Assembly: GCA_911728455.2 (NCBI GenBank)
Contig: OU452221.1
Location: 7,079,047 to 7,143,046, forward strand
Direction: 5' to 3'
DNA: 64,000 nucleotides
Origin: Marthasterias glacialis
Lineage: Eukaryota > Echinodermata > Asteroidea > Forcipulatida > Asteriidae
The notes below the pieces were generated by a model. That model was not told the origin of the DNA, did not search any database, and was given only the letters and a program-made list of their open reading frames with translations. This document shows positions 19,328 through 31,300 of this stretch, piece by piece. The position numbers were made by a program, and so were the translations under genes. The stretch's first letter is position 1; the number at the start of each line of letters is the position of its first letter.

Positions 19328-22300
19328 CTAAGGAGGATAAATACCAAACATGCACTTTTCATATTAATCATTATAACATGTGTATAGAAAAAATAACATG
19401 ACCTTCATGCTCATGTGGTTATCAACATCTCTTGAAATGGATCTGAAGTTTCTGTGCAACCTCGACTTTAACCCTCCGGTTTCCAGAAATAAAAGATAAA
19501 GGTCATCTTAAATACGTCTTTAAGATGTTCACCCATTACAAGAGCAGAAAAAAGACCACTTGAGGGCTGAACAATGGGAGGGGGGCAAAGAGAAAGAAAA
19601 ATGTACACAAAAGAACGATAGGCTTAACTGTTGATGTTGCGTGTGAACTGGGATAGATTTGTCGGAAAGATATATAAGTAGTTCCAAAGCAAGGCAGTGC
19701 CTTATAGAAACTAGACCCTAACCAGAATTGCTTAACCAGTTGAAGTGACAAACAGATGAAGGGGTTAGGTTGATAGATTTCCCCCTTGGTTATCGTAACC
19801 AGTTGGCACCGGATGACAAGTTTCCCCTGCCTGGAAATGGAAGCCATCTTAAGACGCGTTTTTTGTGTGATCACCAATTATAGAACTTTGTCCTTTTGTT
19901 CCAAGAAGGGGATTATGAGGCATCGAGAGGCTTCCACCATTGTTCATTCATTATATTTCGGCTCTATGGAGTAAGTCAGTGTGAGCTGGCAATCAATCCA
20001 TGGTTCAGTGTTCAGTGCCACTCCTATGCCGTAGGTAACAGCCAATTATTTGCAATTAATGCTGTGTGAATTTGAAATTTTCTCAGTCGAGAAACAAAAT
20101 CGACATTCCAACAATGAGAATCTCTTGGCAATGTCAAGTCAGGGTTTCTTTGTGCCAGCAGTACCCTCAAAGAAAAAAAGATTCTGACAATTCCGCCAAA
20201 AAAAATCCCGCCAGGGGGACGGGACAAAAAAATTTAAAATCCCAGCGGCAACTGGTTAATCCCCCTTCAACACAAACCAACATAAAGAGTAGGTTTACAG
20301 GTAACAACCATGGGATTAAAATCTCTTATGTGAGAAGCGTTTGCTTCTATGAAGAACCAGGGCTCGATTTCACAAAGAACTCAGATTGATCTTAACTGGG
20401 AATCACTCTTAATTGCTAAGCAAAATGTGACATCACAATACAAATCACTTTGTTATTCCATGGTATTAGATTGTGAATTTTTATTGGTCGAGAACCAATC
20501 ACGTGACATAATACAAAATTTCATGTCTTCTCTAAAAAGTGATGTTGTCAGGGTCCATTACCTAGATCGTCCTCAGAAAATTCATTTCATCGTCCCATTG
20601 ATATGTATATTGAAGTTAGCAATACACCCGAGAAAGAGGTAGGTCATGTCACCCGCGTCCATTACCTAGATCGTTCTCAGAACATTATTTCATCGTCCCC
20701 ACTGATCTGTACAACCACATTAGGGGCACTACCTGAGAAAGAGGTTACTATGCAACCACTGGTACTATGCATGCACTTTTGTTGAATTGAATATTGTCGT
20801 CTGCAAACTTTGTCCGTAAGGGCCTTTTTAACAATCCTGCAATCTAATACCATGGTATAACAAAACAATTGTTGTCTGCTGTGATATGTGGTCCATGCTG
20901 TTTTGGACACCCTCGGGGGGCCGATGGCACCCTCGGCTTCGCCTCGGGTGCCATCTACCCCCTCGGGTGTCCAAAACAGCATGGACCACATCACAGCAGA
21001 CAACAATTGTATAATGGTACTACTGACAACTCATCTTTAGATGAATCATAGTGCTTTGTGAAATCGACCCCAGGGTTGAGATACAGTAAGAGTCAAACCG
21101 TTTCAAACAGTGTGCTCTGCTCATCTTCAAAAGAAACCAAAACGATCAAAAGAAGACAACCAGTTTGACTCACTCTGTTCAGGATCTTGAATGCCACTGC
21201 CGGCTCATCCTCGTCAAAGTCCGTTTCCAACTTCTTGATGTCTGCCTTACTTAGAAAAGGTTTCTGTTAAAGAAGAAAAAAATTGCATTTGTCTTTAGAA
21301 GGACAGGTTTAAAAACTCGGGGGAACAAGCCATAAAGACTCTGTGTTCCAAATAAATCTTTTGCTTTGGCTCCATGAAACTCAAAAAGCTCTTCGTAGCG
21401 TCCGACGGTTACCCACCAATATCTAGGACATGTAGGACAGAATCATGGCATGAGTCAAGGGGGTTCTGCATCCAAAATAAAGCTTAACAAATCTTTCATT
21501 TTGGGTCCAAGAAACTAAAAAAAGCTTTCCATAGCCTTCGGGGGTTAAACCCACCAATATCTAGGACAGAATCATGGCATAAGCCAAGATAAATCTGTAT
21601 TCCAATAAAGCTAAATAAATATGTTGTTTTGGGTCCAAAAAATTCAAAAAAAGCTCTCCATAGCCTCTGGGGGTTACCCAACCACATCTAGGGCAAAAAC
21701 CCTTATCTTTCCACAAATATCCTCGCACATGTTGGGGAATTCAGGTTTTTGAGGTACACTGCTTTAGCCACTGTTACAAACAAGGCTAAATAAAAATATC
21801 AACTGGATTTGGGTCGGTTTTCAACAAATTTCACTGATAATTTGTTTTGCATGAACCCTTTGGTTGGCTGCAGATTGTGCCGCCATCACCTTGTAAACCC
21901 TTACAAGATGCTACTTAAATGGGTCTCATAATTCAAACTTATAGCCTACCTGTCGTTAAAATACTAAACACTTTGAGACGCCCTGTAGATGAAGTGCCGT
22001 GTCTGAACTGAGTAAATCCAAGTGTAGAATCGGATAACTAATGTATGCAGTTTTTATGAGCCACTATTGAGTTTGTGTCTTATGTTTTTTAAACACCAAT
22101 GCTTGATTTATTACCATAATAATAATAATACGCATTTCTTATATAGCGCTGTATCACACCCGATGGGCTTCTCAAAGTGCTCAGTATTTTTCCTGCAAGG
22201 TATGCGAAGTTATGATTTGAAGTATGAGACCTGTTCCTTTACATAGCACTATGTAATGGTTTACAAGGTGCTGTGGCGCAATCTGCAGCCGATCAAACCA

Positions 22301-25300
22301 GGAACACCGGGGCGGACCCCTTTTCTTTGGGATAAGTGCACTGGGTTCTTTTACGTGCATTACACAATACACGGGACCTACAGCTTTACCTCCCATCCGA
22401 AGGACAAAGCAATAATGGTTAAGTGTCTTGCTTAAGGACACAAGTGTCACGACCGGGACTCGAACCCACACTCTGCTGATCAGAAACACCAGAGCTTGAG
22501 TCCGATGTTCTTATCCACTCGGCCACGGCACGCTTGGCATCACTACTCTTTATAACTCCAACATGTTTCTGACTTCGTCGGTATATTTTACAGTAAAAAC
22601 CTAAATCTTCTCTCAAAAACAGATCTTGAATGAATATCTGTTACAAAAACTTCTCTTCTTACCTGCAAGTGTTCAAGCCATGACCACAGAAGCAACGAAA
22701 GGACAAATGGGTCCTCTTCGGTAGACACTATCTCCCACGCTGAGGTGCTCCGGTTTAAATTTTGCTGCAGGGGGAAAAAAAAACACAGAAATTATGTCCC
22801 CGTTTTTCAAAATGATGTTGCAAATTTGTGAAATGCTTTTTATAAGGTGACTTGACAGCATGTGTGATTTGACTTTAAACAATTCACCACAAAATTGATT
22901 TGTAATTACCCAGTCAGTTTCCCTTATGGTTCCTTACTCAAAGGAACATGTTGCCTTTAGATTCTGCACTTTGGGGCTATAAAAAGCATTTATGAAATAA
23001 CTGTAGTTGGAAAGAAATTTAAAATAATAATAATATATAAAAGTAGAATATAATGATTCAAATAAATTTCAAGATTGAAATTTGTGTGGTTTTTGTTTAA
23101 TTTTGTGACAGAAGACGGTCTACCATTTTGTAGAACCAAATGTTTGACTCCACAAAATGGCGGACCCTATGTTTCTACATGTATGTAGTGTGTGGTTCAG
23201 CTAGCTGTATTTCCGAGATATATATATATATATATTTTTAATCACTATTCACTAATTATAACACACTGTCGGTGTTTTATTGCATGAACAACTCTTAAAA
23301 AGGATAAGGAGCAATTCCAATGTGAGTGTCATGTAAGCAGGACTAGTTTATTTCATCTATGACATTCATAGAAATGTTTATTTTGTTTCATTTTTATAGC
23401 CCATTATTGATATTTATACATTTCTCACCTGTAATGAATCTACTCGACGTTGCACACTCTGGTGGAAAAAGGATATAAAATACAACTATCAATTTAATTG
23501 ATAATTAAGTAAACACAAGTGAAAATGCACCTTGATGCTGAAATTGATATAAAGATATTGGATATACTAGACGCCCTAAAGGGCCTGAAACTTGGAAATC
23601 AGATTTAAGTACAGGCCTTACACTTCGCAGAGGCAACAGAGGCGATTGCCTCCGTTGCCCCTGGTCATTGCCTTGGTGCCCTTGAAATGTTCCAATAGAA
23701 ATTTACAATTTCCTCATAGAGGTGCCCTTTCTCAAGAAGAAAATGCCTTGGTGCCCTTGACCTTTCAAAAACGAAGCAATCAGGCCTGTAAGTAGAAAGA
23801 ATATCCTGCCTGCTTTCAAGACTCCTACCTGTAATACGTGTGTCGATTCACTCTGATTCACACTAGACTCCAACGATGATGCATCAAATGCCATGGCTGT
23901 ACCAACCCTCACGACATCATTATCGTCTTGTGAATCGTGAATCAATAAAGTCGATAGTGTCAGCGAGGAACGCTTTGTCATGGATAACGACATCCGCCCC
24001 GCAGAACTCGACTGAGCAGCCTTCAACGTCGAGTGAGCGTTCCCGAGACTTCTCACAAACTGAGCATTCTGTCGTGGGGTAGCCTCGGCAGTGACACTGC
24101 GATCGTCGTCTGAACTGGAGACACTCGATGCAATGCTGCCTTCGTTGGTGTTTCGTCTGAAGTCCAGCATAGGGCTGACACGCCCTCGTAAGGCGGCCTC
24201 GTTGGGTTGAGGGATACCTAGGCTGTCCTGGGTAACATTCTCCAGGCTGGTGCTCCTCGGTCTCAGTGGGGGGAGCTTGTTATTTGCGGGTACATCATTG
24301 AGCCTGCCTGGGGGCTTATTCCTTGGGCTTATCAGGTTGTTACTCTGTGATTCTCTCTGGCTGGGGAAGGCACCCGGTGCCGTTTTCTTTAACATGTCCA
24401 TATTCTCATGACGTCCTCTCTGTTGCTGGTTACTCACACAGCAGGCAAGCACACTTAGTCGATTGCACACAACACGCACGATCTAGAACAAGAAAATACG
24501 AATAATCACCGCTTTGCAAATCTTTAACAAACAAATGTATTGTTACACCCTATAGAATAATGGTCACAAAAAGTAGATAGCTCTGTTGGTAGAGCACCGG
24601 CACAAAAATCCAGTAGTCGTAGGTTCAATTCGCACTCTAGTCAATTTTTCTTTGTTCAACCAAAATGTATTGACATGTACCCAGTCAGTTTCCCTTGTGG
24701 ATTATTACTCGATACATATTTACGTTAGCTCCACTTTGCTTTGCACACAAACATTGCACATTTAAGAAGAAAATGTTGAATGGAAAATATAGAACGTATT
24801 TTGCTACTAGTCTCAACAAGTTCACTTTATATTTTATCACTATGTTGTGTCCAGTACTCAGAAGATTTCAAACTGTATAAAATATAGGATTGTAAAGCAG
24901 TGTTCTTACTGTGTGTGATTCAATATGTACACGCAAAAAACAGATTGTGAAAATTTGGGCTCAGTCAGTTGTCAGAGTCAGGAAAAAATAGTGGAAAACC
25001 AGGCACACTTTTCAACATGTAAACGTATTGTCCTTAATTTCGATTGTTACAACCGAAACTAAAATGAGGGTCTTCAAATTCTATTTTCTTGACTTCGACA
25101 GTAATTAAGAACATGAATATTTCTATGGAAGATTGGTGCTGGTATGAGCTTCATAAACAGTAAGCTTTCAGACTGATACTACTAATAATACAAATTTGGA
25201 TGAATACCAATCCTGTAATCTACCTTTGACGGTAGACTATTCATGAATTTTCAAACCAACGAATAAGGAACTGATTACTTTTTGAGTACAATAACAATAA

Positions 25301-28300
25301 CACATCCTCACCTTGGGTAGATATTTTAATTCTCTAGCCTCATAGCCATGCAGCATTAGCTTCTGTCTAATCAGGAACTGGTCCAGGGTGAAAGGGTATG
25401 CACAAGGATCACTTCATACAAAACAAAAAGTATATCATGTGCTTTAAAACAAACTGAAAAGTATATCACGTGCTGTAAAACACACTGAAAAGTATATCAC
25501 TAGTAATAACACAAACTGAAAAATATTAGTTGTAATTTTTTACCCATACACCGATGTGTGTTAAGCACTGTATACTTGATACTTTCCTGAGTCCCGTGAA
25601 AAAATATTCACAGGCATTTTCCTCGGGTGGGATTCGAACCCACGACCCCTGCCATTGTAGAGCAGATGTCTTACAAACTAGACTACCGAGACTGCCCGGT
25701 AGCTAGAGGCAGTTTGAATCCTATTAGCAGCGAGTACCGCAACCGTTATAATAGATGTAAAAAAAAAATTTTTTTGTTGACATCTATTATAACAAACTAT
25801 TTTTTTAATAAAATTAACATCAATTATATCAAACTGAAAAGTTTATCACTTGTTTAAACAAAAACTGAAAAGTATATCACGTGTAATAACACAAACATGA
25901 AAAGTATAACACGTGTAATAACACAAACTGAAAAGTATATCATGTGCTATAAAACAAACTGAAAAGTATATCACTTGTAAGAACACAAGCTGAAAAGTAT
26001 ATCATGTGTTAAAACACAAGCTGAAAAGTATATCATGTGTTATATAACACAAATATGAAAAGCATATCACTTGTTATAACACAAACGTGGAAAGTATGTC
26101 ACATGTTACAACAGAAACATGAAAAAACAATCACTGTGCCATCCCAAAAAACTTTCCCTCAGCAAATCTACGCATCTAGATCTAACATGTGACCCATACT
26201 AATCGGGCTCAAATTTTAAGCACATAACTTAGTGTACAGGACCTTGTTGCATTGACACGACAATAATTATTTTTGTTCGAGTCTAGAGTGACTTTCTTCA
26301 TTATATCACTTACCATAATGAAAACACGACCCTGAAGGGGATGAGGAACTTGGCAAACTGTTGACAACATTCAATCTGTCCAGGAGTCTGTATTGCACCA
26401 ATTCTACAGATACAAAATACAACATTCTCTTCCAAATATTGCCTGAAATAATTTCACCTATGAGAAATGGACGGACTTAATTTGGTCTGCAGCAGACGCT
26501 GCCAATTACAGGATGTGAATTGGTCTCTCGCCACAGGGCATGCTGGGTGGTCCAGCAGTTGAGAAACCTGAACTAGAATGTAGGGGTTGAGGGTTTGAAA
26601 ACGTCAAATTGTGTAGTTTTTATTATTCTTCTTACTAATATTCATTTTTGGTAATGAAACCAAGGATGCCTCATAAGTGAACTTAATCACGGTAGCTCTC
26701 AAGCCTGAGGAAACCTGTAGATAAGGATGCTTGCTATCTGAACCAGAAGCACAGGGGTAAACCCCAACGCTTCCATGTTAAGTGTTCTGGGTTCTTTTAC
26801 ATGCACTACCCATCCTAGTACACGAGACCTACGGCTTAATGTCCCATCTGAAGGACAAAGCAATTATGGTAAAGTGTCTCGCTCAAGGACACAAGTCTCG
26901 CAACTGGCCTGGCCGGGATTTGAACCCACATTCTGTAAACTACAGAACTACAGTTCGGCGGACTAGACCGCTCGGCCACTACCTTGAAAACTGTACTGAT
27001 CGTAGGAGAGTCAAATGACTTTGTCTTACCGTTTTTCCCGTACAAACTGTATCGCATTATCTCCTTCCATGCGCTGCTCATATATAAGATAGCAAGCTAT
27101 GAGAACTCCTGTGCGTCCCAAACCAGCATGGCAATGTACTGCAACCTGTCATACAAAAGTAACATACCATCAAGTACCAGGGGTAGATTTCACAAAACTA
27201 GTCCTAACTCATGATAAGGACTAGTTACTTTCTCCTAACTCGAGATAAGACTAGTCCTAGCGCTTTGTGAAATCCACACCAGGGCCTAAACTTACAGAGC
27301 TGCTTTAATTAAAGCAGACAATAGTGCTTACCTTATGCCCGTAAGCACGATTGCTTTGAGTAATAGTTAATTTTTGTGCTTAAGCAGTTCTATGAAAGTG
27401 AGCCCAGGGTAGTAGAGGAAAGCCGATTGGGGGGGGGGGGGGGTTTTCAATATCCACCATACCCTTACAACCTTTTTTTTTCCCAAAAGGTGAAGTTTGC
27501 CGAAGTCCAGCTGTACTTAGAATTTGACATGATTTGGGGAGGGGACTATTTATTGTATCGAACCATTCATTTGCCTATTTTTTTTTCTCATCTCCTTTAG
27601 GGGGGAGGGGGTATAGGTTTTGAGCCCCCTTCCCCAAACTGGTGACGCCACAGGCTATCAAGTAGCCCTTAAGGACTTTTACTTTCAAGTAAATACTTCA
27701 GAGGAAGAGTCCTACAGAGGAAGAGTCCTACAGAGGAAGAGTCCTACAGAGGAAGAGTCCTACAGAGGAAGAGTCCCACAGAGGAAGAGTCCTACAGAGG
27801 AAGAGTCCTACAGAGGAAGAGTCCTACAGAGGAAGAGTCCCACAGAGGAAGAGCCCTACAGGGGAAGAGTCCTACAGAGGAAGAGTCCCACAGAGGAAGA
27901 GTCCTACAGAGGAAGAGTCCTACAGAGGAAGAGTCCTACAGAGGAAGAGTCCCACAGAGGAAGAGTCCTACAGAGGAAGAGTCCTACAGAGGAAGAGTCC
28001 TACAGAGGAAGAGTCCCACAGAGGAAGAGTCCCACAGAGGAAGAGTCCTACAGAGGAAGAGTTCTACAGAGGAAGAGTCCTACAGAGGAAGAGTCCTACA
28101 GAGGAAGAGTCCTACAGAGGAAGAGTCCTACAGAGGAAGAGTCCTACAGAGGAAGAGTCCTACAGAGAAAGAGTCCTACAGAGGAAGAGTCCTACAGAGG
28201 AAGAGTCCCACAGAGGAAGAGTCCCACAGAGGAAGAGTCCTACAGAGGAAGAGTCCTACAGAGGAAGAGTCCTACAGAGGAAGAGTCCTACAGAGGAAGA

Positions 28301-31300
28301 GTCCTACAGAGGAAGAGTCCTACAGAGGAAGAGTCCTACAGAGGAAGAGTCCTACAGAGGAAGAGTCCTACAGAGGAAGAGTCCTACAGAGGAAGAGTTC
28401 TACAGAGGAAGAGTCCTACTAGGGCTAGCTGTCAGGCAGTTGAAAATGAATTTGCGAAATGGAAATGCCGATGATGGCTACAAAATTCCTAAACCCTGTA
28501 GAGACCATTCATTTCTGTATAATTATCACCATCCGCCCAGACATGGCTAATGTTGATGGGTTTTTTTACTCTGTTGTTTCAGCGAAAATGTCAAGCAAAA
28601 TAATAACATCAAATTTTGTTTTGTTTTGGAAACATAGATACCTTGTTAACAAGAGAATTATTTAAAAATGAAAATTCAGGGCATGATGATTGTTTTGTTG
28701 AGTGGATGAGGGTCAAATCTTGCGGAAGTAAACAGCCGCTATGGGCATGTTGGTCAAAGCCACTTGCGGCCACGATGGGCTCTAAAGTGTTGATTAATTC
28801 AAGGGATATGGGGACTCACCTTTCCCTGTTTCAAGGCGAAGGACATGACTTTGACCATGTCAAGAATAGAAGGCAGCGAACGTATACCATAGTCATCCCA
28901 ACCAAAGTTGTAGAAAAATACTGCAAAGATAATGGAAGCATTGATAGAGATATTACGCTTGGGCAATACCAAGACATCATCGACAATCGCAATACCAACT
29001 TTCATCCGATTACGATATTGTGAGGTTTAATATTATCAGGAAACACAGTAAAGGGGGCCACTGATCTACTGTCACGATAGCAGTTTTTCCAATGGTTGTA
29101 ACTTTTTTTTTAAGTACCTGAAACCACCCAAAAATGTTTTGATATGTAAAGGGACAGGCAGGCTTATACTGAAAATGATTTGAGTTGAACAGGATTCTTA
29201 AATTTTTTAATTACTCTCAAATTTCATTCAGAAAATGGACGGAAAATGCAGGTTGATTTTTCTGTCCAATTTTGATGACATTTTGAGGGGTGATTTTTAA
29301 AATAAGAACAAAAACAAATGAATCAACTCAAATTATTTTCAGTATTCGTGTAAGCCTTGATGTCTATTCACATGTTGAAACACTCTTGGTTGTTTTCAGG
29401 TACTTTAAACAAAAGTTACAACAGTTGGAAAATCGGCTAACGTGACGGATGCAAAGTGGCCCCCTGTATTGTGTTTCTTGTTGTAATCGAAATATCGAGA
29501 CATCTTCCAAAGGTAGTGAAATGCTTTGAATAACAACCATTTGCAAGCTGCAACCATCTTGGCTTTTTTCTCTTTCTTTTTAACTACTTCCATGCAAGTC
29601 ATCTGCCATTTTCAAAAGCACAGAGTTAAGCCTGGTTCATACTTCACATGAAAGCGAAGGCGAAGCGAATTTTGGTGACGCAACAATTCAATACGCGCTG
29701 TTTGTCAATTGTGACGCAAGAAAATTCGCTTCGCCTTCCCTTTCGCGTGAAGTATGAACCAGGGTTTAGGCTTCGTTTCCGGCCTATAGGCTCTGTCAGC
29801 CAGTTTGAAGTCCTATACCGAAAGTGTACATTTTCAAAATTACTGACAGAGCCCAAGCCAAAGCATGAACTGAAGCTGTGGTTTCCATGTAACGTTGAAA
29901 AAGTTGGGAGGGCAAAACAGTCTGACCACTTTTTTGCTAAAAAAAGAATCACTATTACTCATTGCTGTTGCACACGTGGAACTAGACAAAGATGGTGGCT
30001 GTATGATAAGAAAAAGTTTTTTAACAACTTTCTCATGTACATGTAGGGCATATCACCACAAGGTCCCTGTATGCACTTGGGAAAAAGAAAACTAAAAGTA
30101 AATATTGAAGAAAAAAAATTCTCTTTAGGCCTCCTTAATGAAACAAAAACGTATCAATTTGAGAACTCTTAAGATGAGAATCATGGAAAAATTCCAAATA
30201 CTGCCTGTCATCAGCTGACTTTATTCTGTAAATGCATTTTTATATTACTTTATTATTTAATTTACATCATTTAGAAAAACCGCTATTTGCAGCATTTTTT
30301 TTTACCCCAGTAAAAGTTCTGCAATATGCTAATAATATGCTAATAATATGCTAAATAAACAATTTTATGTTAATTTCTTGAACACTGCCCTCTTGCACCA
30401 AGATGAAGTAAGGCACTTCATGCTTGGGTGGTTTTGGTGGGGACATTCAAATGCTATGTGTGTTCATGGCAGGCAGCAGTGAGGGTTTGTCACACCAAAG
30501 ATGAGTGTAATGATGCAGCATGTGTATTGCACAGTATGCACTGGTATGGGTAAGCACACTATACTGTAGTGTGTTGAGTTTCCTTGGGTGTCGCCCATGA
30601 TGAAATGGACAAAGGACCAGTGCAGGTTCAGAACTGTAAGTTACTTTCTGCTGTTTGATTTGTTTAGGAAAAGCCGTCTTGTTTAACCAAATGTGATTCT
30701 GGTTTTGGTCATAAGTAAAAACTTTCGGTCAGTTTCAACAACTACTGCGTTATTTCGAAGTAAGAGATTATGCTTAACTAATAATTACAATACGCAGTTC
30801 TTATTGAGTGCTTTATCACACCCGAGGGTGTCTCGAAGCACTCATTGTTTTTTTCTACAAGGTATTTGGATTAGTTCGAATTATAAGATCAATTCATTTA
30901 CATAGCACCATGTAACTGTTACAAGAAATTCTTGCATTAGTAAATTGAGTATGTTGAATTTGTAAGCACTGTAAACAAGCGGCGTAGCCAGGATTTTTTC
31001 AATGGGGGGGGGCACAGGGGGCATTGCTTTTCAGTGGGGGAGGGGGGCCCAGGGACCATGTTTTTGTAATGAATTGCAGGTATCTGGATTTTTTTTCATG
31101 AGGGGGGGCACGTGCCCCCCCTGTGGCTACGTCGCTGCTGTAAACCCAGCACTCTCCAGTTTCACAGCACACAAAAAAGGTGTCCAAAACATGAGAGACA
31201 GTCGGGAATTGAACCCACAACACAGCACGAGTAATACATGAGCAGTTCACCTACCGTCTTTTTCCATAAACTGCTGTGGTTCATATGAAAATCCACTGCT

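Larger units (their letters stand above)
20362..21075. mobile_element. MITE family C interrupted by nested insertions
   Basis: The left half GGCTCGATTTCACAAAG...CACAATACAAATCACT runs to 20449. The right half ACTGACAACTCATC...CTTTGTGAAATCGACCC resumes after 21010. The intact sister at 62003 shows the two halves are contiguous without the insert. Confidence 0.8.

Noticed and set aside
27700-28419. CRISPR-like array
   Set aside because: Units are contiguous 16-mers with no spacers, in a eukaryotic intron.
27620-28474. 284-codon open frame as a gene
   Set aside because: It is the minisatellite read through, inside a PTPDC1 intron, with no splice or homology support.
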